Shown here one piece after another: positions 20,447 through 29,966 of a stretch of 64,000 bases of DNA. A program made the position numbers and the translations under genes. Origin of the DNA: Thalassospira profundimaris (lineage in GTDB: Bacteria > Pseudomonadota > Alphaproteobacteria > Rhodospirillales > Thalassospiraceae). Location of the stretch: assembly GCF_003326755.1 (NCBI RefSeq), contig NZ_JPWH01000018.1, positions 1-64,000 of the forward strand, read 5' to 3'. The notes under the pieces are model-generated. The model did no database searches. It was not told the DNA's origin and was given only the letters and a program-made list of their open reading frames with translations. Positions within the stretch are counted from its first letter, which is position 1. Every line of letters starts with the position of its first letter.

Positions 20447-21126
20447 ACCACGTCTTTGAAATGATTGTCTCGGCAACCACCTGGGTTTTGCCGGTACTGT
20501 TTGCTGTGACATTTCACGAGGCTGGGCATGGCTTTGCCGCCAAGGCGTTTGGTGACGATACAGCCCAGCGCGCCGGGCGCCTGAGCCTTAATCCGATCCG
20601 CCATATTGACCCGGTCGGGACAATTGTCATTCCCGGTTTGTTGCTGTTGACCGGGGCGCCGTTTCTGTTTGGTTATGCCAAGCCGGTTCCGGTGGCCTTT
20701 TACCGCCTGAGCCCGCAGCGCATTGGCATTATTGGTGTGGCTATTGCCGGACCGGCAATCAATATTGTTTTGGCCATTCTCTCCATCATGCTGTTGGCGT
20801 GGCTGCCGTCTTTTTCGCCGGTTGTAAATGACTGGCTGGGGCGTACCTTGCAAAATTCTGTCGCATTGAATTGCGTCTTGGCCGTTTTTAACATGCTGCC
20901 AATACCGCCACTCGATGGCGGGCGTGTGTTAACGGCCATTTCGCCAGCGCCAATGGCCCGTGTCTTGATGCGGATGGAAAAAACCGGCATGATTCTTCTG
21001 ATTGCGCTGATATTTCTGCTGCCTTATGTCACAGCCCAACTTGGTATTGATCTGCCGATTTTCAGATGGCTGGTTATTGAACCGGCTTCTGCGCTGATCA
21101 ATTTCCTTGCCAATATCATTACCTGA
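20443..21126 (+). CDS. Site-2 protease family membrane metallopeptidase (M50)
   Basis: A 227-residue polytopic membrane protein. Zinc motif HEAGH is at 25-29 in the first TM segment, and the second motif NMLPIPPLDGGRVL supplies the third ligand. About five TM segments are visible, with no PDZ domain, so it belongs to the short YwhC/Rip3-like branch and not to RseP. The substrate is unknown. The start is TTG at 20443, overlapping the nagZ stop as TTGA. AAGGAG at 20430-20435 is well placed for it. The ATG at 20461 is the alternative. Confidence 0.88.
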   Translation: MNHVFEMIVSATTWVLPVLFAVTFHEAGHGFAAKAFGDDTAQRAGRLSLNPIRHIDPVGTIVIPGLLLLTGAPFLFGYAKPVPVAFYRLSPQRIGIIGVAIAGPAINIVLAILSIMLLAWLPSFSPVVNDWLGRTLQNSVALNCVLAVFNMLPIPPLDGGRVLTAISPAPMARVLMRMEKTGMILLIALIFLLPYVTAQLGIDLPIFRWLVIEPASALINFLANIIT

Positions 21127-21164
21127 GAATGTGAGCCGTTTTATTGCCGTTAACCGAGAGCTGA

Positions 21165-22124
21165 ATGGTCGAGCCCGTTTCACCAGAATCAAATATCAGC
21201 GACGAGGCGTTTGACGTTGCCCCCGTGGACGGGGGCAGTCTGGCGGATCGTCTTGTGCTGGATCTGGACGGTTTTGAAGGGCCGATTGACGTTCTGCTGG
21301 AACTGGCCCGTGATCAGAAGGTTGATATTATTCGCATATCGATCCTTGATCTGGCCGAACAGTTTTTACAGTTTATCAGCCGTGCCCAGGAAATGCGCCT
21401 GGAACTGGCGGCGGACTATCTGGTCATGGCGGCATGGCTTGCCTATCTGAAATCCCGTTTGCTGTTGCCCAAACAGGATGACGACGAGGAAGAGCTGAGT
21501 GCCGAAGAAATGGCTGAGCTTTTGGCCTTTCAGTTACGCCGTTTGGAGGCGATGAAGGCAGCCGGGGCCAAGCTTTTGGAAGGTCCCAATCTGGGCCGTG
21601 ATTTTTTCGCCCGGGGTGCGCCCGAGGAAATGAAGATCACGACATCGTCGGTATATGATGCGTCGCTTTATGACCTGTTGAAAGCCTATGCCCATATTAT
21701 GCTGACGGCCGAGGCCAAGACGCTGGAAATCGAGGCATTTGACCTTTATGCGATGGATGATGCCATTCGCCGTTTACGTGACCTGTTTGGGCGACGGATT
21801 GTGCCGCAATGGACATTGTTATTGCAATTCATGCCACGTGGCCTGGGAACGCCCTTAAAGGCGCGGTCGGCCCTTGCGGCCCATTTTGTTGCCAGCCTGG
21901 AAATGTGTCGCGATGGTGAACTGGAAATTTCCCAGGAAAAGGTTTTTGGCCCCATCATGTTGCGATCGCCGCAAAAAAGGCAGGAGCCGGATCAGGGGCC
22001 GTATGGCGTTGACCACGCGGATGGTGAGAATGCGCTAGATAGCGGGCAGGGGGAGCCGCCTGAAGACATGACTGATGATGACGCAGCGTTTGAACGCGAC
22101 GGGGACAGAGATGAGCGCGGATAG
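21165..22124 (+). CDS. scpA: Segregation and condensation protein A
   Basis: A 319-residue kleisin that bridges SMC heads in the chromosome condensin complex. The N-terminal LDGFEGPIDVLLELARDQKVDI and AADYLVMAAWLAYLKSRLLLP are diagnostic. The C-terminal winged-helix region ends in a long acidic tail. It overlaps scpB by 14 bases. The smc gene is not in this window. Confidence 0.94.
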   Translation: MVEPVSPESNISDEAFDVAPVDGGSLADRLVLDLDGFEGPIDVLLELARDQKVDIIRISILDLAEQFLQFISRAQEMRLELAADYLVMAAWLAYLKSRLLLPKQDDDEEELSAEEMAELLAFQLRRLEAMKAAGAKLLEGPNLGRDFFARGAPEEMKITTSSVYDASLYDLLKAYAHIMLTAEAKTLEIEAFDLYAMDDAIRRLRDLFGRRIVPQWTLLLQFMPRGLGTPLKARSALAAHFVASLEMCRDGELEISQEKVFGPIMLRSPQKRQEPDQGPYGVDHADGENALDSGQGEPPEDMTDDDAAFERDGDRDERG

Positions 22125-22866
22125 CACCCAACAGCTTGAAATGGATGGCATGAACCAGAAACCCGCCATTGATTTGCAGCATTTGCGCATCATCGAAGCT
22201 GTGCTGTTTGCCTCCAGCGAGCCGCTGAGCGAAAAGCTGCTTGCCGCGCGGTTGCCCGAGGATGCCAATATTGGGGAGATTCTGGCGGAATTGCAGGAAA
22301 CCTATGCCGAACGCGGGATCAATCTGGTGCATGTTGGCGAGAAATGGGCCTTTCGGACCGCCCTTGACCTTGCCGGGGACCTGCATGTCGAGGTTGAAAA
22401 ATCCAAAAAGATGACGCGGGCGACGCTGGAGACACTGGCGATCATTGCGTATCACGAGCCTGTAACCCGTTCAGAAATCGAAGAAATTCGTGGTGTCGCC
22501 CTATCCAAGGGAACACTTGATATTTTGCTTGAGGCAAAGTGGATTCGTCCGCGCGGACGCAAGCGTGTGCCGGGACGCCCCGTATTGTGGGCTACAACCG
22601 ATGAATTCCTGGATCATTTCGGCTTGCAAAATCGTGATGATCTGCCGGGGCTCTCGGACCTGAAGGCGGCTGGCTTGCTTGATAGTCGGCCTGGCATGGG
22701 GCGTTACGGGGCCAGTTCGGGCGAAGACAGCCTGCTTCCCGAGCCCGAGGATGACCCGGCAAGCACGGAATCTGCCGTGGAAGAGGCCCTTACCAGCCGG
22801 AACCTGGCCGAGCTCGATGCCGAGATTTACGCTGATTCGCTTCCCGGTGATGATCTGGAGCGTTAG
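22111..22866 (+). CDS. scpB: Segregation and condensation protein B
   Basis: A 251-residue winged-helix partner of ScpA and SMC. Typical segments are LRIIEAVLFASSEPLSEKLLAARL, TRATLETLAIIAYHEPVTRSEIEEIRGV and GRPVLWATTDEFLDHFGL. An open frame extends to 22075, but ATG 22111 fits better, with GGGGAC upstream and a short overlap with scpA. The C-terminal 60 residues are acidic and probably disordered. Confidence 0.94.
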   Translation: MSADSTQQLEMDGMNQKPAIDLQHLRIIEAVLFASSEPLSEKLLAARLPEDANIGEILAELQETYAERGINLVHVGEKWAFRTALDLAGDLHVEVEKSKKMTRATLETLAIIAYHEPVTRSEIEEIRGVALSKGTLDILLEAKWIRPRGRKRVPGRPVLWATTDEFLDHFGLQNRDDLPGLSDLKAAGLLDSRPGMGRYGASSGEDSLLPEPEDDPASTESAVEEALTSRNLAELDAEIYADSLPGDDLER

Positions 22867-23010
22867 CCGAGCAGGATCAATGATTGGCGAGGCAAACTAT
22901 TGCATGACGGGGTTCATGCCGTTAAACCTGATGTCGGTCGTAACTGAATTTCATTCGCATTGCCTTGCATGGCAGGAAAGCGTCGTCCGAGAAAAACAAA
23001 AGGGTATGTC

Positions 23011-24054
23011 ATGCCGGTTGGCCTGAGCCTCAGAAATGTCAGTCACGAATTTGGCACCAGCCGGGTCTTGCGTGACATTAATTTTGATGTCGAACCGGGC
23101 GAACTGGTTTGCCTGCTGGGGCCATCAGGGTGTGGTAAAACCACAGCCCTGCGTATTGCGGCGGGGCTGGAGCGGTTACAGACCGGCACGGTATTGATCC
23201 ACGGCGAGGTAGTGGCATCCGCCGGGCAGTATCTGGAGCCTGAAAAGCGTGGTGTCGGGCTGGTTTTTCAGGATTATGCGCTGTTTCCGCATCTTGATGT
23301 GGCGGGCAATATTGGTTTTGGTTTGCGCCATATGGGAAGTGCGCAACGCCGGCAGGCGGTGATCAACGCGCTAGAGCGGGTCGGTATGGCCGATTACCTT
23401 AACGCCTTTCCCCATCAATTGTCCGGTGGGCAGCAGCAGCGCATTGCGCTGGCCCGTGCTTTGGCGCCGGTGCCCCGCGTGATGTTGCTTGACGAACCGT
23501 TTTCCGGCCTTGACGTTGCCCGTCGGGCCGAATTGCGTGATACGACGCTGCATGTTTTGAAAAATGCGGGAATCGCGACGGTGATGGTCACGCATGACCC
23601 GGAAGAGGCCATGTATATGGCTGATCGCATTATTGTGATGAATGAAGGACAGGTGATGCAGGATGGCACACCCGAGGATCTTTATTTTCATCCCGAGAAC
23701 CATTTCGTCGCATCTTTTTTTGGCGAGGTAAATGTCTTTCCATCACGGGTGGCGGGCACCGTGGCGTCAACCCCGCTAGGGGATGTTGTCGTTGAAAATA
23801 TGCCTGATGGAACTAAGGTTGACGTGTTGATCCGCCCCGAAGGACTGCGCATCGGATCGGATGGTCGGGATGGTGATGTGCTTGCCAATATTGATGCTGT
23901 CCGCTCACTAGGCGGGGTGAGTTTGATGCACCTTTCCATTCATAACGGGCCCCATGTTCATGCCCGTGTACCGCGCCCGCAGGCTGCTGATAAAGGGGGC
24001 GTGGTGTCTATAACGCTTGATCCGGAGATGACCTTCGTGTTTCCTAGAGACTAG
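23011..24054 (+). CDS. Orphan ABC transporter ATPase, FbpC/PotA-like
   Basis: A 347-residue ATPase with Walker A GPSGCGKTT (37-45), signature LSGGQQQRIALARAL, Walker B VMLLDEPFSGLD and a TOBE-type C-terminal domain (about 240-347). The closest families are the ferric-iron and spermidine importer ATPases. No permease or binding-protein gene is adjacent: scpB lies upstream and tatA downstream. The partner must be elsewhere, or the protein serves several transporters. The start at 23011 has AGGGT upstream; more distal in-frame starts lack support. Confidence 0.88.
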   Translation: MPVGLSLRNVSHEFGTSRVLRDINFDVEPGELVCLLGPSGCGKTTALRIAAGLERLQTGTVLIHGEVVASAGQYLEPEKRGVGLVFQDYALFPHLDVAGNIGFGLRHMGSAQRRQAVINALERVGMADYLNAFPHQLSGGQQQRIALARALAPVPRVMLLDEPFSGLDVARRAELRDTTLHVLKNAGIATVMVTHDPEEAMYMADRIIVMNEGQVMQDGTPEDLYFHPENHFVASFFGEVNVFPSRVAGTVASTPLGDVVVENMPDGTKVDVLIRPEGLRIGSDGRDGDVLANIDAVRSLGGVSLMHLSIHNGPHVHARVPRPQAADKGGVVSITLDPEMTFVFPRD

Positions 24055-24167
24055 AAAGGTGGCAGAAGCGTTAAATTGACAAACACCGCGTTGCGCGGTC
24101 CAAGGCTTTCTGCCATTATCCCTTACCCCGTTTAAGGGGAGAGTACCGTATTGGGAGTAATAAGGTT

Positions 24168-24389
24168 ATGAGTATCGGCGTTTGGCAAATTGTTCTGATC
24201 CTGGCCATCGTTCTGATTATTTTTGGTGCCGGCAAGCTGCCGCGTGTCATGGGAGATATGGGCAAAGGTATTCGTAGCTTTAAAGCCGGTATCAACGAAA
24301 AAGACGATGATGACTCCGGCAAAATCGGCAATAACAGCTCCGCTTCTGTTTCTAACGAAAGCAAAGACCAGGACTCGGTTAAGTCCTGA
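24168..24389 (+). CDS. tatA: Twin-arginine translocase subunit TatA
   Basis: A 73-residue protein with one N-terminal TM helix (VWQIVLILAIVLIIFGAGKLP), the hinge and an amphipathic helix with MGKGIRSFKAGI, then a polar tail. It forms the protein-conducting assembly for folded proteins carrying RR signal peptides. It is first in the tatABC group. Confidence 0.96.
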   Translation: MSIGVWQIVLILAIVLIIFGAGKLPRVMGDMGKGIRSFKAGINEKDDDDSGKIGNNSSASVSNESKDQDSVKS

Positions 24390-24430
24390 TCCCGTCTGTC
24401 TGACTGGCCTTGCTCTGATAGGCGCTTTTC

Positions 24431-24910
24431 ATGTTTGATATCGGTTGGACCGAAATGGCACTTGTGGCCGTCGTCGCGCTTTTTGTCGTCGGCCCCAAGG
24501 ATCTGCCCCATGTTCTCTATAAAATGGCTCATTACTGGAAAAAAGTGCGCGGTATGGCGCGCGAGTTCCAGGGTGGTATCGACAGCTTGATCCGAGAGGC
24601 CGAGCTTGACGAACTGCGCAAGCAGGCCAGCAGTGTTAATACCAGTGCTACCGAATTTCTGGAAAAGCAGATTGGTGGTACCGACAGCAAGTCTGCTTCT
24701 TCTGCCGAAAAAAAGGCCGATACCCCGTCGGTTCCGGCGGATGCGAAAATCCCGGCACAATCTGAGTCTGATAAAACGGCAACACCGGAAAAGCCGTCGT
24801 CAGATGCCGCCGCAGCGCGAGCGACAGAAGCTGACGATGGAAATAGCGCGCCAAATAAGCCCAAAGATCAACCCGAACCGGCAACCGCCCGGACCCAGCC
24901 GGAGAAATAG
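24431..24910 (+). CDS. tatB: Twin-arginine translocase subunit TatB
   Basis: A 159-residue protein starting MFDIGWTEMALVAVVALFVVGPKDLP, the single TM helix of TatB with its conserved Glu8. An amphipathic helix with KMAHYWKKVRGMAREFQGGIDSL follows, then a long disordered Ala/Ser/Pro/Glu tail. With TatC it makes the receptor for RR signals. The gene ends 2 bases before tatC. Confidence 0.95.
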   Translation: MFDIGWTEMALVAVVALFVVGPKDLPHVLYKMAHYWKKVRGMAREFQGGIDSLIREAELDELRKQASSVNTSATEFLEKQIGGTDSKSASSAEKKADTPSVPADAKIPAQSESDKTATPEKPSSDAAAARATEADDGNSAPNKPKDQPEPATARTQPEK

Positions 24911-24912
24911 GC

Positions 24913-25890
24913 GTGAATATGCAGCTTCAAGACCCGCAGATGCCGATCATGGAGCATCTGATAGAGTTGCGGAATCGCCTGACCTGGTCGGTGTTGGCAC
25001 TCTTTGTGACATTTGGCATCTGTTATTATTTCGTCGAAGATATTTATGGTTTTCTGGTGCGCCCTCTGGCCCAGGCGATGGGGCCGGGCAGCGACCGGCG
25101 GATGATTTATACTGCCTTGACCGAAGTTTTCTTTACCTACGTCAAGGTTTCGTTTTTTGCCGCCTGTTTCATCTCGACGCCAGTTGTTTTGGGGCAGATA
25201 TGGGCGTTTGTCGCACCTGGCCTTTATAAAAACGAACGCAAGGCATTTTATCCGTTTTTGTTTGCCACCCCCATCCTGTTTTTTTTGGGCGGGGCGATGG
25301 TTTATTATTTCATCATGCCGCTGGCCTGGAAGTTCTTCCTCAGCTTTGAATCAACAGGCAGCCAGACGGGCCTTGCGATTCAGCTTGAAGCCAAGGTGGG
25401 GGAATATCTCTCGCTGGTGATGAAGCTGATTTTTGCGTTTGGTCTTAGTTTTCAGTTGCCGGTTCTGCTGACATTGATGGCGCGGGCCGGTTTGGTTACA
25501 TCGCAGGGCCTGGCGAAAAAGCGCAAATACGCCGTTGTTATTACCTTTATCGTGGCCGCTGTTATGACACCGCCGGATCTGATTTCACAGATCGGGCTGG
25601 CTGTGCCGATCATGCTGCTTTACGAAATTTCCATTATCATGGCCCGTATTAGCGAGCGTAAGCGCGCAGCGAGTATGCAAGAAGATGATTTGGACGATGA
25701 CGGGGAACAGAACCATGATGATGACGTGAATGCGCAGTCTGCTGCGGCGGCATCGGCGGGGAATATGGATGATTCCACATCTGATGAGACCGGCGATGAC
25801 ACATCATCCAATACGCAAAAGCCGTCAGAATCATCTGATTCCCGAAGGTCGGGGGATGATGACGAAGATGACTTCAATAATGCCCGGTAA
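24913..25890 (+). CDS. tatC: Twin-arginine translocase subunit TatC
   Basis: A 325-residue membrane protein with six TM segments and the TatC signatures [15 protein letters not shown]-type [15 protein letters not shown], and [11 protein letters not shown]. The conserved Glu of the signal-recognition site is in the N-terminal cytosolic part. After the last TM helix a tail of about 75 residues is extremely rich in Asp, Ser and Glu; most TatC proteins stop near residue 250. The start is GTG 24913 or ATG 24919. Confidence 0.95.
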   Translation: MNMQLQDPQMPIMEHLIELRNRLTWSVLALFVTFGICYYFVEDIYGFLVRPLAQAMGPGSDRRMIYTALTEVFFTYVKVSFFAACFISTPVVLGQIWAFVAPGLYKNERKAFYPFLFATPILFFLGGAMVYYFIMPLAWKFFLSFESTGSQTGLAIQLEAKVGEYLSLVMKLIFAFGLSFQLPVLLTLMARAGLVTSQGLAKKRKYAVVITFIVAAVMTPPDLISQIGLAVPIMLLYEISIIMARISERKRAASMQEDDLDDDGEQNHDDDVNAQSAAAASAGNMDDSTSDETGDDTSSNTQKPSESSDSRRSGDDDEDDFNNAR

Positions 25891-25991
25891 TTAGACCTCG
25901 CAAAAAACAAGAAATGCTTGGCGGGGTGGACCAATGGTTCACCCCGTCGTATAAGCAGCCTGAAAAATTCAGACAAATAAGGTGCGGTTTC

Positions 25992-27269
25992 ATGCACGAT
26001 ATAAAATGGATTCGTGAAAATCCCGAGGCATTTGACGCAGCCATGAGCATGCGTAATGCCGATATAACAGCGGCACGCCTGATTGATATTGACGCCGAAC
26101 GGCGCCGCCTGATGACCGAACATCAGGAATTGCTGGCGCGCCGCAAAACCATTTCCGGCGATATTGGCAAGGCAAAAAAGAACGGTGAAAATGCTGATGA
26201 CCTGATGGCCGAAATGGGAGGCCTGAAGGATCGCATCAAGGCCGCCGAAGATGGCCAGGCGGCGCTGAACGAGCAGCTTGATCTGTTGCTGATGTCCTTT
26301 CCCAATATTCTTGATGCGTCGGTACCCAAGGGGGCCGATGAAGACGAGAATGTCGAAATGCGTCGCTGGGGCACACCGGCCGAATTTGCCTTTTCCCCGG
26401 CAGAGCATTTCGACCTTGGTGAAAAGCTCGGCATGATGGATTTTGCTACGGCAGCCAAACTATCGGGTTCGCGCTTTGTGATTTTGCGCGGGCAACTGGC
26501 GCGTCTCGAACGGGCATTGGCCCAGTTCATGATTGACCTGCATGTTAATGAACATGGCTATGAGGAAACCACCACGCCGATGCTGGTAAAGGACGATGCC
26601 ATGTTTGGCACCGGACAGTTGCCGAAATTTGCCGAGGATTCCTTTAAAACCACCAACGACATGTGGCTGATTCCGACCTCGGAAGTCACCCTGACCAACC
26701 AGGTTGCGGGCGACATTATTGATGTGGCGAGCCTGCCGTTGCGTTATACCGCACTGACACAGTGTTTCCGCTCCGAAGCCGGGTCGGCCGGGCGTGATAC
26801 TCGCGGCATGATCCGTCAGCACCAGTTTTCCAAGGTTGAAATGGTGTCGATTGTCGATCCCGATCAATCGGATGCCGAACTGGAACGCAAAACCAAATGC
26901 GCCGAAGAAGTGCTTGAACGCCTTGGACTGCCCTATCGCACGATATTGTTGTGTTCGGGCGACACCGGTTTTTCGGCGATGAAAACCTATGACATCGAAG
27001 TCTGGCTGCCGGGGCAGGGACGGTATCGCGAAATTTCTTCGTGCTCGAATACCGGTGAATTCCAGGCACGGCGCATGAATGCGCGTTGCCGGGCCCAGGG
27101 CGACAAGAAAACGCGGTTTGTTCATACCCTGAATGGGTCGGGGCTGGCTGTTGGGCGCTGTCTGATTGCGGTCATGGAAAATTATCAGCAGGCTGACGGG
27201 TCCATTAAGGTTCCTGAAGCATTGTTGCCTTATATGGGCGGACTGGCTGAAATTTCCGCGACGAAGTAA
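25992..27269 (+). CDS. serS: Seryl-tRNA synthetase
   Basis: A 425-residue class II synthetase for tRNA-Ser (and for selenocysteine tRNA where present). The N-terminal coiled-coil arm (about 30-100) begins [17 protein letters not shown]. Motif 2 is visible at [24 protein letters not shown] and motif 3 at [19 protein letters not shown]. An open frame runs upstream to 25914, but the family start is ATG 25992. It follows tatC, as in other alphaproteobacteria. Confidence 0.97.
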   Translation: MHDIKWIRENPEAFDAAMSMRNADITAARLIDIDAERRRLMTEHQELLARRKTISGDIGKAKKNGENADDLMAEMGGLKDRIKAAEDGQAALNEQLDLLLMSFPNILDASVPKGADEDENVEMRRWGTPAEFAFSPAEHFDLGEKLGMMDFATAAKLSGSRFVILRGQLARLERALAQFMIDLHVNEHGYEETTTPMLVKDDAMFGTGQLPKFAEDSFKTTNDMWLIPTSEVTLTNQVAGDIIDVASLPLRYTALTQCFRSEAGSAGRDTRGMIRQHQFSKVEMVSIVDPDQSDAELERKTKCAEEVLERLGLPYRTILLCSGDTGFSAMKTYDIEVWLPGQGRYREISSCSNTGEFQARRMNARCRAQGDKKTRFVHTLNGSGLAVGRCLIAVMENYQQADGSIKVPEALLPYMGGLAEISATK

Positions 27270-27278
27270 GGTTTCCCG

Positions 27279-28046
27279 ATGATCGATCTGCACAAGGCCC
27301 GCATTCTGATTTGCAATGATGATGGCATCGATGCACCGGGTATCAAACTGCTTGAAAATCTCGCCCGGCAATTTTCAGAAGATGTGTGGGTTGTGGCACC
27401 GTCGATCGAGCAAAGTGGCGCAGGGCATTCGCTTACCCTGCGCCGCCCGTTACGCATTCATCAGCGTGATGACCGCCATTATGCTGTTGATGGCACGCCA
27501 ACGGACTGTGTTTTGCTGGCCCTACAGGTGATTATGCGTGAAACACCCCCGGATATTGTTTTTTCGGGCATTAACCGTGGCGGTAACCTTGGCGAGGATG
27601 TGACCTATTCGGGAACAATTGCCGCAGCAATGGAATCTGCATTGCTAAATGTACCAGCCATCGCTTTTTCGCAGTATTTTTCCCAGAAAATGATCAGTTG
27701 GCATATGGCCAAGACACACTTGCCCAATGTGGTTTCTTCACTGGTTGAACAAGGATGGCCGTCTAACGTTTTGATGAATGTGAATTTCCCGGAAAAGGAA
27801 CGCGAGGGAGGGGCCAAAATTCGCATCACCCGGCAAGGTCAAAGAAAAATTGGTGATCATGTTGCCGAACGTCTGGACCCGCACGGTGAACCCTATTATT
27901 GGGTGGGGGCCATTCGTTCGGAATTGCCCGAAGACGAAAACGCCGATTTACATGTGATCGAAAAGGGCGATATTTCTGTAACCCCCATCGGTCTTGACTT
28001 TACCGATAATGCGACCCTCGAAAAACTGACAAAGGCATTTCAGTGA
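27279..28046 (+). CDS. surE: 5'/3'-nucleotidase SurE
   Basis: A 255-residue metal-dependent nucleoside monophosphate phosphatase linked to stationary-phase survival. The N-terminal metal site ILICNDDGIDAPGIKLL, the loop VVAPSIEQSGAGHSLT, and SGINRGGNLGEDVTYSGTIAAAMES are all present. Its stop overlaps the pcm start (GTGA). It belongs to the classic surE-pcm-nlpD group. Confidence 0.96.
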   Translation: MIDLHKARILICNDDGIDAPGIKLLENLARQFSEDVWVVAPSIEQSGAGHSLTLRRPLRIHQRDDRHYAVDGTPTDCVLLALQVIMRETPPDIVFSGINRGGNLGEDVTYSGTIAAAMESALLNVPAIAFSQYFSQKMISWHMAKTHLPNVVSSLVEQGWPSNVLMNVNFPEKEREGGAKIRITRQGQRKIGDHVAERLDPHGEPYYWVGAIRSELPEDENADLHVIEKGDISVTPIGLDFTDNATLEKLTKAFQ

Positions 28047-28696
28047 GTACGTCTGCCATTGCCCGTACAGCAGAAATTGAAGCCCTGCTTGGTGTTCTGC
28101 GCCAGGACGGCATTCATGACGAAGCCGTTTTACGTGCTTTGGCCGATATTCCGCGCGAATTGTTTGTTGCACCGCCCTTTGCCAGCCGCGCCTGGGAAAA
28201 TGTCGCTTTGCCCATCAGCAAGGGCCAAACCATTTCCCAGCCCTATATCGTTGCCCTGATGACCCAGGCGCTTCAGTTAAATGACCGCATGAAGGTGCTG
28301 GAGGTTGGCACCGGATCAGGCTATCAGGCGGCCATTTTGGCCCGTCTGGCCCGGCGCGTTTATACCCTGGAACGCCACAAGCCGTTACTGCGTGAGGCCG
28401 AGGAGCGGTTTCGCACCCTGGGGCTTCATACGATTTCAACCCTGCATGCCGATGGCGGGCTGGGCTGGAAGGCACAGGCACCGTTTGACCGCATTATTGT
28501 TACGGCGTCGGCACAGGATGTGCCGCCGGTCCTGGTTGATCAGCTTGCAATCGGTGGAATCATGGTGGTGCCGGTGGGTGAGGTTTCCCACACCCAGATT
28601 TTGTTGCGCGTGATGCGGACCCCGACAGGTATTGATGTTACGGAATTGATGCCAGTGCGTTTTGTGCCCATGCTGGCCGGTACCGAAGAATTTTGA
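28043..28696 (+). CDS. pcm: Protein-L-isoaspartate O-methyltransferase
   Basis: A 217-residue repair methyltransferase that marks isoaspartyl residues in damaged proteins. Canonical features are IPRELFV, ISKGQTISQPYIVALMTQAL, SAM loop VLEVGTGSGYQAAILARL, and FDRIIVTASAQDVPPVLVDQL. The GTG start at 28043 overlaps the surE stop. This is the orthodox copy, in contrast to the divergent one at 3278. Confidence 0.95.
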   Translation: MSTSAIARTAEIEALLGVLRQDGIHDEAVLRALADIPRELFVAPPFASRAWENVALPISKGQTISQPYIVALMTQALQLNDRMKVLEVGTGSGYQAAILARLARRVYTLERHKPLLREAEERFRTLGLHTISTLHADGGLGWKAQAPFDRIIVTASAQDVPPVLVDQLAIGGIMVVPVGEVSHTQILLRVMRTPTGIDVTELMPVRFVPMLAGTEEF

Positions 28697-28767
28697 AATC
28701 CCGCATTTTTTTGAAAATTTGAATCTCGTTACCGATTGTTAACCGGTGATGCCGGAAAATCTGTGAC

Positions 28768-29904
28768 ATGATGAAAAATTATGTCAAACACGTCGTTCAT
28801 AATGTCCGGACGTTGCTGTTTGTCTGCGGGACAACAGCAGCCCTTGGTGGGTGTTTGCTTAATTCCAAGCCCGTTCCGGTTGTTTATGGCGATGGCTCCA
28901 ATTATTCGCTTTCGGCCATGCCCGATCTGCGCAATGGCGAACGTGTGATTACCGTCAAGCGTGGCGACAGTGTCTCCTTGCTGGCGGAGCGGTATCATGC
29001 CGATTTTCGCAAGTTTGCTGCCCGGAACAATCTTAGCGCACCTTACGTGATTTACCCCGGCCAGCGGCTGGTTTTGCCGCCCTGGCAAGCCGATTATGAC
29101 AGCAGCCCGCCAGAGACGGCTGTGGCGCAATCACAGTCCCGGTCAACGGGCCGGAAAAATGTTGTTATCGCCGGGCGGGCTCAATCGGTTGAAATTACGT
29201 CATCTCCGCTTTCGGCACCGTCGCGTGCCGGGGGATCGTCTGTCGATTCTTCCGCGCAATCGGACCTGAGCGCGGTTACGGATATTACCGCATCCAAAAG
29301 CAAAGTTGTTGCAGGCGCACGGCTTCCGGTACCGGGGATCAAGCCGCAGGATATGGCCGCGAAGGCGGAACGGCAGTTTGCTTCGGCCAATAACTGGCAT
29401 GATTCAGCAAAGAAAACGGCCTCAAATGAAGGGGGCAGTGCCAAAGCTGTTGCATCGCGTGCAACACCACGCCCGGCCAAGGTCAATGTTGATGATATCG
29501 TACCTGCCGGACGCCAGGGATTTATGTGGCCGGTGCAGGGCAAGATTGTTCTGGGCTATGGTGCAGGTCCCGGCGGGTTGTTTAATGACGGCATTAACAT
29601 CGCTGCCGAACGAGGAACGGCCATTCTGGCAACAGATAATGGGGTTGTCACCTATGTTGGCAATGAATTGCGCGGTTTTGGCAATCTGATTTTGATCAAA
29701 CATGCCGATGGTTATGTTTCGGCCTATGCGCACACTGAAAATCCGCTTGTGGCACGTGGCGATATTGTAAGGCGGGGACAACAGATTTCCTCTGTCGGTT
29801 CTACCGGTGCGGTAAACCGACCACAGCTTCATTTTGAAATCCGCCAGGGGCGCAAATCGCGCGATCCGGTTAAATATCTGCCCCAGGCTGTGGCATCGCG
29901 CTGA
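28768..29904 (+). CDS. nlpD: NlpD-like lipoprotein: LysM plus degenerate LytM/M23 domain
   Basis: A 378-residue envelope lipoprotein. The lipobox ends at Cys29 (ALGGC). A LysM peptidoglycan-binding domain lies about 56-106 (VITVKRGDSVSLLAERYHAD to IYPGQRLVLPP). A Ser/Ala-rich linker and a C-terminal M23/LytM domain follow. The first zinc motif, normally H-x(3)-D, reads N-D-G-I-N here, while the second (LHFEIR) keeps only part of the site. It should therefore be inactive as a peptidase. In E. coli such degenerate LytM factors switch on amidases such as AmiC at the septum. The surE-pcm-nlpD order supports the name. Confidence 0.9.
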   Translation: MMKNYVKHVVHNVRTLLFVCGTTAALGGCLLNSKPVPVVYGDGSNYSLSAMPDLRNGERVITVKRGDSVSLLAERYHADFRKFAARNNLSAPYVIYPGQRLVLPPWQADYDSSPPETAVAQSQSRSTGRKNVVIAGRAQSVEITSSPLSAPSRAGGSSVDSSAQSDLSAVTDITASKSKVVAGARLPVPGIKPQDMAAKAERQFASANNWHDSAKKTASNEGGSAKAVASRATPRPAKVNVDDIVPAGRQGFMWPVQGKIVLGYGAGPGGLFNDGINIAAERGTAILATDNGVVTYVGNELRGFGNLILIKHADGYVSAYAHTENPLVARGDIVRRGQQISSVGSTGAVNRPQLHFEIRQGRKSRDPVKYLPQAVASR

Positions 29905-29914
29905 CAGCCCTATC

Positions 29915-29952
29915 AAACCGGCCTGATTATATGCAGGCCGGTTTGTCGTTTT
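29915..29952. terminator. Terminator between nlpD and the DUF815 ATPase gene
   Basis: AAACCGGCCTG (29915-29925) pairs perfectly with CAGGCCGGTTT (29934-29944). It lies between converging genes. The T-run is better on the plus side (GTTTGTCGTTTT). Confidence 0.8.
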
Positions 29953-29966
29953 AAGGGGCGCGATGC

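Noticed and set aside
24076-24104. TTGACA ahead of tatA as a promoter
   Set aside because: A good -35 hexamer, but no -10-like sequence lies 16-18 bases downstream.
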